Shown here: piece by piece, positions 58,110-64,000 of the stretch
Layout: each line of letters opens with the position of its first letter
Position numbering within the stretch: the first letter of the stretch is position 1
Assembly (NCBI RefSeq): GCF_014284195.1
Contig: NZ_JACOGC010000001.1
Location: 744,001-808,000 of the forward strand
Source: Cognatundibacterium griseum
Lineage (GTDB): Bacteria > Pseudomonadota > Gammaproteobacteria > Burkholderiales > Burkholderiaceae_D
Reading direction: 5' to 3'
DNA: 64,000 nucleotides
Made by a program: the position numbers and the translations under genes
The notes under the pieces: generated by a model
Told to the model about the DNA's origin: nothing
Databases searched by the model: none
What the model saw: only the letters and a program-made list of their open reading frames with translations

Positions 58110-58949
58110 TTATTTTTTTACGCCCAGTTCGCGCAAACGTTCCTGCAGATAGCTGCCGGACGTGTGACGTTCAGACAGCACGACATCTGGACGCGGATGC
58201 AGGAACAGTGGCAGCGAAATACGGGATTTTTTCGCTTCTTCGCCAGTCGGATTCAGCACGCGGTGAATCGTCGAAGGGTAATACCCTTGCGAGGCTTCAT
58301 CGAGCATGTCACCGATGTTGACGATCAGCATGCCGAAGTCGCACGGCACATCGTGCCAGGCATTGTCTTTGCCCAGCACCTGCAGGCCAGCCTGGGTGGC
58401 GGCTGGCAGCACAGTCAGTAAGTTGATGTCACCATGTGCCGCTGCCCGCACTGCATCCGGCTCTTCATCGCCCGTCAGCGGTGGATAGTGCAGCACACGC
58501 AGCAGGGTCAGATCGCTGTCGGTGATCATGTCAGACAAGGGCATGGAATACTTGGCCTTGATGTCTGCCGGTGTGTGATCTTCGACCCATTGCAGCAATT
58601 CAGTCGCGAGTTTGTTGCCGTGTTCGTAGTATTCCAGCGCTGCCTTGGAGACTTCGGATGGATATTGTCCCCACGGATAGACGTGGTAAAACTCTTTCAG
58701 ATCGCGCTTGGCATAGCCTTTGGCGGTCTCGGAAATTTTCGGCGAAAAATAGCCGTCCATTTTTTCCGTAAAGGGGTATTTGTTTTTCGCATCGGTCTGA
58801 AAAAAATCGTACCATTCCTGATAAATGGTGTTGAGCAGGGTTTGCGACAAAGGATGATTGGTCAGGACGCCAAAGCCAGTATTGTGCAGGCTTTCGGTGA
58901 ATTTTTCCGCCGCATCCGGATCACGATAATCGACTGGTTGTATCAGCAT
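58110..58949 (-). CDS. Isopenicillin-N-synthase-like 2-oxoglutarate/Fe(II) oxygenase
   Basis: This is a 279-residue jelly-roll dioxygenase. The iron ligands are H172 and D174 in AAHGDINLLTVL and H229 in PSTIHRVLN; R243 in KSRISLPLF fits the co-substrate carboxylate site. The N-terminal GFGVLTNHPLSQ is the family DIOX_N pattern. Placed between nucleoside hydrolase and cytidine deaminase on the same strand, it may hydroxylate a nucleobase or nucleoside; thymine 7-hydroxylase belongs to the same superfamily. This role is inferred only. The start is 11 bp after the nucleoside hydrolase stop. Confidence 0.85.
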   Translation of the reverse strand: MLIQPVDYRDPDAAEKFTESLHNTGFGVLTNHPLSQTLLNTIYQEWYDFFQTDAKNKYPFTEKMDGYFSPKISETAKGYAKRDLKEFYHVYPWGQYPSEVSKAALEYYEHGNKLATELLQWVEDHTPADIKAKYSMPLSDMITDSDLTLLRVLHYPPLTGDEEPDAVRAAAHGDINLLTVLPAATQAGLQVLGKDNAWHDVPCDFGMLIVNIGDMLDEASQGYYPSTIHRVLNPTGEEAKKSRISLPLFLHPRPDVVLSERHTSGSYLQERLRELGVKK

Positions 58950-58960
58950 GATGGTTCTCC

Positions 58961-59953
58961 TTATTTTGTCAGCGCTGGTTTCAGCCAGTCGCCGGACAAG
59001 GTCTGGTCGATCAGCTTAGCGCAAGCCTCGGCATCCACTTTCATGCAGACGCGGGTTTCTGGCTTGCTGGCTTCCCAGCCCGCTTGCGGGTAAGGAATCG
59101 CGAGTTTTGCCATCATGGTCTGACCGTTGCCTATGCCTTCTTTGGCAACGCGCACACGACCATTTTGCGTTTCGAAAATTTCTGGAGCGACCAGCCAGAC
59201 AAACGCCAGCACATCGTGACCGTAGCAAGCATGGCCGAGGTCAGGGCGTATGCTTTGGTAGAAGTTTGCGTAGAAATTCACGGCGTGCGACAGTGTGTTC
59301 ATCGCCACATGTTGATGTTGTTCAGCCAGGCGTGCAAAGAAGCTCGATGGCAAGACCACGCGGTGGGTCACATCCAGACCCACCATGGTCAGATCCCAGC
59401 CTGCAGTGAAGACCAGATCGGCGGCGTCCGGATCATTCCAGACATTCGCTTCCGCGACTGGCGAGACATTGCCCGGCTCATCGACAGCACCTGCCATCAG
59501 CACGACTTTTTTCAGCAGCTTAGGCAGCTGTGGTTCCATTTTCAGTGCCAGGCCCAGATTGCCCAGCGGGCCAACCGCAACCAGCGTGATTTCACCCGGA
59601 TGCTGACGCGCCATCTTGACGATGAATTCTGCCGCGCTTTCCACTTCGGCTTTGCCGCCGACTTCGATACGGGAAGGCAGATTGCCGAGGCCGTCTGCAC
59701 CGTGAATGAAGTCTGGCGGAGTACCGGCGGCTTTCGCGAATGGCACATTCACACCTTGCGCGACCGGAATATTGCGGCCTGCGATGCGGGTCAGGTAGAG
59801 CGCATTGACGGTCGCTTGTTCGACATACACATTGCCGAAAGTAGTGGTGATACCAACGACGTCGATATCCGGATGCGCGAGCGCGAAATAAAGCGCCATT
59901 GCGTCATCGACGCCAGGGTCGGTATCGAAAATGACTTTATGTTTTGCTTGCAT
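58961..59953 (-). CDS. Nucleoside hydrolase (inosine/uridine preferring type)
   Basis: This 330-residue enzyme splits the N-glycosidic bond of ribonucleosides to give ribose and a base. The calcium-binding N-terminal motif DTDPGVDDAMAL (residues 10-21) is the family signature, and VALGPLGNLGLAL-like AVGPLGNLGLALKM and MAGAVDEPGNVSPVAEANVWNDP form the pocket. No signal peptide is seen, so it acts in the cytoplasm. It follows the ABC permeases after 177 bp on the same strand, probably feeding on imported nucleosides. The base preference cannot be read. Confidence 0.93.
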   Translation of the reverse strand: MQAKHKVIFDTDPGVDDAMALYFALAHPDIDVVGITTTFGNVYVEQATVNALYLTRIAGRNIPVAQGVNVPFAKAAGTPPDFIHGADGLGNLPSRIEVGGKAEVESAAEFIVKMARQHPGEITLVAVGPLGNLGLALKMEPQLPKLLKKVVLMAGAVDEPGNVSPVAEANVWNDPDAADLVFTAGWDLTMVGLDVTHRVVLPSSFFARLAEQHQHVAMNTLSHAVNFYANFYQSIRPDLGHACYGHDVLAFVWLVAPEIFETQNGRVRVAKEGIGNGQTMMAKLAIPYPQAGWEASKPETRVCMKVDAEACAKLIDQTLSGDWLKPALTK

Positions 59954-60059
59954 GGAAATACTCCAGGAATTAACTTCAGCTGGCCATTGAACAGAACCCA
60001 GCTTGAAGCAATTTGTTGTGTTTGACCTGGTTCAAGGAGGCCGTTATTAACGTTGTCGA

Positions 60060-60122
60060 TTTAAAAAATAAATCACCGGCAGCCAGTACGGGGCAAGCCC
60101 ATACGGACGACCGGCAGGTTTT
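60060..60122 (-). terminator. Possible terminator after the permease genes
   Basis: On the minus strand CCGGTCGTCCGTATGGG and CCCCGTACTGGCTGCCGG can pair imperfectly around CTTG, and a T-rich run (TTTATTTTTT) follows. It lies just after the second permease and may partly separate transport from catabolic genes. Confidence 0.5.
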
Positions 60123-60130
60123 ATAGTCTT

Positions 60131-61102
60131 TTATCGTGACTTTACAAACGGCACGCCGATCGCCTTCGGCGCGACGGATTTCGCCATCAGGCCCGCAAGA
60201 ACGACGACGGTGACTACATACGGAATCATCTGTATCAATGATCCCGGTACTTTACCCAAGCCAGGGAAGACCACGCCTTCGATCTGGACTTGCAGAGCAG
60301 TGAAAAAACCGAACATCAAGCAACCGAGCGCTGTTTGCAGTGGCCGCCAGTTACCGAACACCAGCGCTGTCAGCGCCAGATAACCATTACCGGCCGACAT
60401 ATCGCGCAGGAAGAAACCGCTTTGCACGATGGACAGATAAGCACCGGAGAATGAGCACAGCATACCTGCGCACAGCATCGCCATAAAACGGGTACGTTCG
60501 ACATTGATGCCGGCCGCATCGGCCGCGTGCGGGTTTTCACCAACGGCGCGCAGACGCAGGCCGAAACGGGTGTGATACAAGACCCAGTGCACGACAGGAA
60601 TCAGGGCAAACGCCAGATACACGAGTGCGCTGTGACCGCCGATCAGCTTGGTGTAAAACCAGCCCAGAAATGGAATACCGGCCACGGCTTCCGAACCCGG
60701 CAGCACGATGTCAAACAGTCGGGCAGAGCCGAGGTCAGGTGTGCGCCCACCCTGCATGAAGAAAAACTGGGCAAGCACAAATGTCAGACCACTGAGCGCG
60801 ATATTGATCGCGATCCCGGCCACCAGCTGATTACCTTTCTGGGTGATGCTGACAAAGCCTTGCAACAGCGCGATGGCAACCGATACACCCACACCGGCCA
60901 GGATGCCCAGCCAGGGATTCTGCGTCACGTAGGCGACTGCGGCAGAGACAAAGGCCGAAGCCAGCATTTTGCCTTCCAGCGCCAGATCCACCACGCCGCT
61001 GCGCTCTGCGAACAGACCCGCCATCGCTGCAAACATTAATACCGGAGCATTGCGGATGGTTGAGACCAGAATGCTGGAAAATTGAAAATCATCAAACATC
61101 AT
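60131..61102 (-). CDS. ABC transporter permease, nucleoside type (second permease)
   Basis: This is a 323-residue membrane protein with about nine helices. The segment MFAAMAGLFAERSGVVDLALEGKMLASAFVSAAVAY is the typical start of the second permease in BMP-linked uptake systems (YufQ, NupC-like). With the ATPase, the first permease and the binding protein it forms a nucleoside importer in the inner membrane. It is 6 bp downstream of the first permease gene. Nucleosides as substrate are inferred from the neighbouring nucleoside hydrolase and deaminase. Confidence 0.9.
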   Translation of the reverse strand: MMFDDFQFSSILVSTIRNAPVLMFAAMAGLFAERSGVVDLALEGKMLASAFVSAAVAYVTQNPWLGILAGVGVSVAIALLQGFVSITQKGNQLVAGIAINIALSGLTFVLAQFFFMQGGRTPDLGSARLFDIVLPGSEAVAGIPFLGWFYTKLIGGHSALVYLAFALIPVVHWVLYHTRFGLRLRAVGENPHAADAAGINVERTRFMAMLCAGMLCSFSGAYLSIVQSGFFLRDMSAGNGYLALTALVFGNWRPLQTALGCLMFGFFTALQVQIEGVVFPGLGKVPGSLIQMIPYVVTVVVLAGLMAKSVAPKAIGVPFVKSR

Positions 61103-61108
61103 TTTTCC

Positions 61109-62191
61109 TCAGGATGACTTACGTTTGAGCAGGGCGGACAAGGCCGGTGCATACAGGTTTTCCATGGCACCGCAGAACAGGATAATCAGGCCCTGGATAA
61201 AGATAAAGGTTTCGGGCGGAATATTCGGTTTCTCCAGCGACAGGTCGAATCCGCCCTGGATCAGCGCGCCAAACAGGATCGCGGACAGCAAGATGCCGAC
61301 CGGATGCTGACGTCCCATGAGCGCAATCGCAATACCGATAAAGCCGGCACCGGCAGGGAAGTTCAGATTCAGATAGTGGGTCGAACCCATCACCGAGTTG
61401 ACCGCAGCCAGACCCGCCAGCGCACCGGAAATCATCATGGTGACGATGATGGTTTTACTGATGGAAATACCCGCATAGTGCGCCGCATGCTGATTCAGTC
61501 CGGTGGCGCGCAACTGATAACCCCAGGTGGTGCGCCAGACAGCAATACCGTAAATCACCAGTGCCAGCAGGGCCAGGATAAAGCTGATATTCAGCGGCGT
61601 TTCGCCCAGCACCGGCAGGATGCCATTGAGCTTAGGCAGCCAGGCGCTTGCTGCAAACACGCGGCTGGCGGTATTTTGTTCGCCGGCCGGGATCAGGAAG
61701 CTGACGATCAGATAGTTCATCAGGCTGGCGGCGATAAAGTTGAACATGATGGTCGTGACGACCACGTGGCTGCCGCGTTTAGCTTGCAGATAGCCGGGCA
61801 GGAAAGCCCAGGCCGCACCGAATGCCGCGCTGCCCAGCATCGCCAGCGGGATCAGCGCCCAGCCCGGCAGACTGGCATCGAGGGTCAGCACCACCAGCGT
61901 CAGTCCCAGACCACCGATATACATCTGGCCTTCACTGCCGATATTAAACAAGCCAGCCTGCATCGCAATCGACACTGACAGGCCGGTGAAGATAAACGTC
62001 GCGGCATAAAACAGGGTATAGCCCAGGCCTTCCGGATTAAAGACTGCCGAATTCAGCAGGATACCCAGCGATTCGACTGGGCTTTCACCCAGCAGATAGA
62101 TCACTCCTGCTGCCACCAGCAAGGCTGACAGCAGATTCAACAGCGGCAGGGCGAAGGCAGTGGCCCAGCGAGGCAGATCGGTTTGGTTCAT
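61109..62191 (-). CDS. ABC transporter permease, nucleoside type (first permease)
   Basis: This is a 360-residue membrane protein of the YufP/NupB kind. I chose ATG 62191 (MNQTDLPRW); the frame is open to 62269 but those residues overlap the ATPase gene. The blocks AGLFNIGSEGQMYIGG and RGSHVVVTTIMFNFIA are typical of the family, and GQHPVGILLS-like RQHPVGILLSAILFG lies near the end. About ten helices are visible. It follows the ATPase gene after a 58-bp gap and is 6 bp before the second permease. Confidence 0.9.
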   Translation of the reverse strand: MNQTDLPRWATAFALPLLNLLSALLVAAGVIYLLGESPVESLGILLNSAVFNPEGLGYTLFYAATFIFTGLSVSIAMQAGLFNIGSEGQMYIGGLGLTLVVLTLDASLPGWALIPLAMLGSAAFGAAWAFLPGYLQAKRGSHVVVTTIMFNFIAASLMNYLIVSFLIPAGEQNTASRVFAASAWLPKLNGILPVLGETPLNISFILALLALVIYGIAVWRTTWGYQLRATGLNQHAAHYAGISISKTIIVTMMISGALAGLAAVNSVMGSTHYLNLNFPAGAGFIGIAIALMGRQHPVGILLSAILFGALIQGGFDLSLEKPNIPPETFIFIQGLIILFCGAMENLYAPALSALLKRKSS

Positions 62192-62249
62192 ACGTGTCGT
62201 CTTAATGATTACTCTGGTGACGCTGTGCCTGTCCGGCCGGACAGCCGCA

Positions 62250-63779
62250 TCAGTGTTTGTGCAAGCCACCCATCAACAGGCCGATGCGGGTGGCATCAAA
62301 TTCTTCTGCTTTCAGTTCGCCGGTAATGCAGCCGCCTGACATCACCAGGATGCGGTCAGCCAGTGCGCGCACTTCTTCCAGTTCTACCGAGACCAGCAAA
62401 ATCGCGACTCCTGCATCGCGCATCGCCAGCAGGCGCGCATGCAGACTTTCGATGGTGCCGATATCGACGCCACGGGTAGGCTGCCCGACTAAGATCAGCT
62501 GCGGATTGGCGGCCATTTCACGCGCCATCACGACTTTTTGTTGATTACCGCCGGACAGCAGCGCGATACGCAGATGCGGATCGGCAGGGCGGACATCAAA
62601 CTGCGCCAGCAAATTTTGGCAATTTTTCAGGATTGCTTTGTAATCCAGCCAGCCTAAGGTCTTGCCCAGTTTTTTCTGGTAACCGAGGAAACTGTTCATC
62701 ATGACTGAGAAATTTTTCACCACCGCGTCACGCAGCCGGTCTTCCGGCACGTGGGCAATGCCGAGTTCACGGAAGGTGGCCGGCAGGCCGTCGGCATCCT
62801 TGCGTCCGGCATACGGCAGGGCTTTGCCCTGCATGCTGATGTCGCCCGCAGTTGGCAGGCGCATGCCGCTCAGAATTTCGAGTAATTCGCTCTGGCCATT
62901 GCCGGACACGCCGGCGATGGCGACGATTTCACCGGCGCGGATCTGGAAACTGATGTTTTTGAGCAGGCTGACTTGCTGGGCATTGATCAGGTTGAGGCCT
63001 TTGACCTCGAGCACGGTCGCGCCCGGCGCATACGGCGCACGCGGTAATTGCGTCTCGATCGGGCGGCCCACCATCAGCTCAGCCAGCTGTTCTTTATTGG
63101 TGGCTGCAGTTTGCACCGAACCCACTACGGTACCGGCACGCATCACGGTGACTTCGTCTGTGATCTCTAAAATTTCCTGCAGCTTGTGGGTAATCAGGAT
63201 GATGGTCTTGCCCTGTTCTTTGAACAGGCGTAATACCTCGAACAGGGACGTGGTTTCCTGCACCGTCAGCACCGCCGTCGGCTCATCCAGAATCAGGATA
63301 TTCGCGCTGCGGTAAATCTGCTTCAGGATTTCCACCCTTTGTTGCACGCCGACCGACAAGTCTTCAATCTTATCGAGCGGATCGACGTCGAGCGCATAGC
63401 GCTGGCAGATGTCACGCAATTGCTGTTCAACCTGCTTGCGGTTTTTTTGCAGACGGAAGCCGCCTTCGCCGCCCAGCATCACATTGTCGAGCACGGTCAT
63501 GTTATCGACCAGCATAAAGTGCTGATGCACCATGCCGATGCCGAGACCGATTGCCTCATGGCTGTTACGGATATCCTGTTCCTGACCGTTGATCAGCAAT
63601 TTGCCGCCATCGGCACGGTAATAGCCGTACAGGATACTCATCAACGTGGATTTGCCTGCGCCATTTTCGCCGATGACACCGTGGATCGATCCTTGCGCAA
63701 TGGAGAAACTCACATCGCGATTGGCTTGTACTGCGCCAAAGCGTTTGGAGATGTGTTGAAATTCGACTGCTGGCTGCAT
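62250..63779 (-). CDS. ABC transporter ATPase, nucleoside/sugar type
   Basis: This 509-residue protein has two ATPase domains in tandem. The first has a full Walker A (GENGAGKSTLMSI), the signature LSVGVQQRVEIL and Walker B ILILDEPTAVL. The second has the usual degenerate Walker A (GVSGNGQSELLE) and LSGGNQQKVVMARE. This pattern is standard for BMP-linked nucleoside importers (YufO) and ribose-type systems. The gene is downstream of the binding-protein gene and precedes both permeases. Confidence 0.93.
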   Translation of the reverse strand: MQPAVEFQHISKRFGAVQANRDVSFSIAQGSIHGVIGENGAGKSTLMSILYGYYRADGGKLLINGQEQDIRNSHEAIGLGIGMVHQHFMLVDNMTVLDNVMLGGEGGFRLQKNRKQVEQQLRDICQRYALDVDPLDKIEDLSVGVQQRVEILKQIYRSANILILDEPTAVLTVQETTSLFEVLRLFKEQGKTIILITHKLQEILEITDEVTVMRAGTVVGSVQTAATNKEQLAELMVGRPIETQLPRAPYAPGATVLEVKGLNLINAQQVSLLKNISFQIRAGEIVAIAGVSGNGQSELLEILSGMRLPTAGDISMQGKALPYAGRKDADGLPATFRELGIAHVPEDRLRDAVVKNFSVMMNSFLGYQKKLGKTLGWLDYKAILKNCQNLLAQFDVRPADPHLRIALLSGGNQQKVVMAREMAANPQLILVGQPTRGVDIGTIESLHARLLAMRDAGVAILLVSVELEEVRALADRILVMSGGCITGELKAEEFDATRIGLLMGGLHKH

Positions 63780-63808
63780 ACGTTCAGGATGTTAGGTTCG
63801 GCGAAGAA

Positions 63809-63837
63809 GGATCAGGATTCAGGATTCAGGATCAGGG
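63809..63837. repeat. Short tandem repeat TCAGGAT
   Basis: The heptamer TCAGGAT recurs in a tight row with slight variation in the gap between the ATPase gene and the binding-protein gene. No function can be assigned. Confidence 0.5.
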
Positions 63838-63889
63838 ATGACGGCGCCATGCGGGACGCATCATCTGCGCCCCGGCAAGAAAAAGACCA

Positions 63890-64000
63890 TCAGACCGGAC
63901 ACTTGTTGGCGTCGCGGAAGTCAACGACTTTCACTTTGCCATTGATGATGTCCTGCTTGGCGGCATTGACGCGCTTTTCCATATCGGCACTGACCACGCT
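63890..64000 (-). CDS. BMP/PnrA-type nucleoside-binding protein, C-terminal end
   Basis: The minus strand reads open from the window edge to a TGA at 63890-63892. The translated tail SVVSADMEKRVNAAKQDI followed by INGKVKVVDFRDANKCPV matches the end of Bmp-family substrate-binding proteins. The rest of the gene lies outside the window. In the system it would bind nucleosides in the periplasm and deliver them to the permeases. It precedes the ATPase gene by about 110 bp. Confidence 0.82.
   Translation of the reverse strand, partial: SVVSADMEKRVNAAKQDIINGKVKVVDFRDANKCPV

Noticed and set aside
59954..60130. Riboswitch before the nucleoside hydrolase gene
   Set aside because: The leader shows only an imperfect hairpin that is better explained as a terminator of the permease genes. 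No known purine riboswitch core was seen.
63809..63837. TCAGGAT row as a CRISPR-like array
   Set aside because: The repeats are only 7 bp long and contiguous, with no spacers and no cas genes nearby.

Overview
The window is a piece of a betaproteobacterial chromosome. It most resembles the order Burkholderiales and probably the family Oxalobacteraceae. This rests on the protein character and the layout: a full division and cell-wall (dcw) cluster running into ftsZ, a peroxiredoxin and lpxC, then an oppositely oriented xseB-ispA-dxs operon, and DUF1631 and Rieske genes nearby. I could not run a database comparison, so the family is an inference. No tRNA, rRNA, CRISPR array or intact insertion sequence was seen.

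Layout. Positions 1-2.5 kb hold the end of a cardiolipin synthase, a DUF429 gene and a TetR regulator. Positions 2.7-11.5 kb hold Hsp15 and then a fatty-acid beta-oxidation cluster: TetR, acyl-CoA dehydrogenase, FadN-type dehydrogenase/hydratase, thiolase, a hydrolase and an enoyl-CoA hydratase. Both TetR genes carry the same GTACGA(T/G)CGTTCGA motif upstream. Positions 11.6-15.3 kb hold small conserved proteins, an MFS exporter and a thiamine-diphosphate enzyme. RNase P RNA lies at 15.4-15.8 kb and a large GGDEF/EAL sensor at 16.0-19.2 kb.

Positions 19.4-38.5 kb are the dcw cluster: mraZ, rsmH, ftsL, ftsI, murE, murF, mraY, murD, ftsW, murG, murC, ddl, ftsQ, ftsA, ftsZ, peroxiredoxin and lpxC. 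Most junctions overlap by 1 or 4 nt. Four 10-bp direct repeats before mraZ fit an MraZ operator. A long hairpin lies in the ftsZ leader.

Positions 38.6-42.4 kb carry a methyltransferase and the isoprenoid operon xseB-ispA-dxs on the minus strand. Positions 42.8-50.6 kb carry DUF1631, a secreted lipase with its foldase, a Rieske oxygenase, an EamA transporter and a sulfurtransferase. Positions 50.7-56.0 kb carry a ZIP metal transporter that appears to use an ATT start codon, a Tat-exported dienelactone hydrolase-like protein, lactate permease and a beta-CASP nuclease. Positions 56.2-57.3 kb are an AT-rich accessory patch with a lone HNH-type protein next to GAGTAT inverted repeats.

Positions 57.4-64.0 kb form a minus-strand nucleoside uptake and salvage locus: a BMP-type binding protein (partial), an ABC ATPase, two permeases, a nucleoside hydrolase, an isopenicillin-N-synthase-like oxygenase and cytidine deaminase. 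A 102-bp MITE-like element sits immediately upstream of the deaminase. The most unusual signals are the ATT start, the ftsZ leader hairpin, the oxygenase inside a nucleoside locus, the paired GAGTAT elements and the HNH gene.
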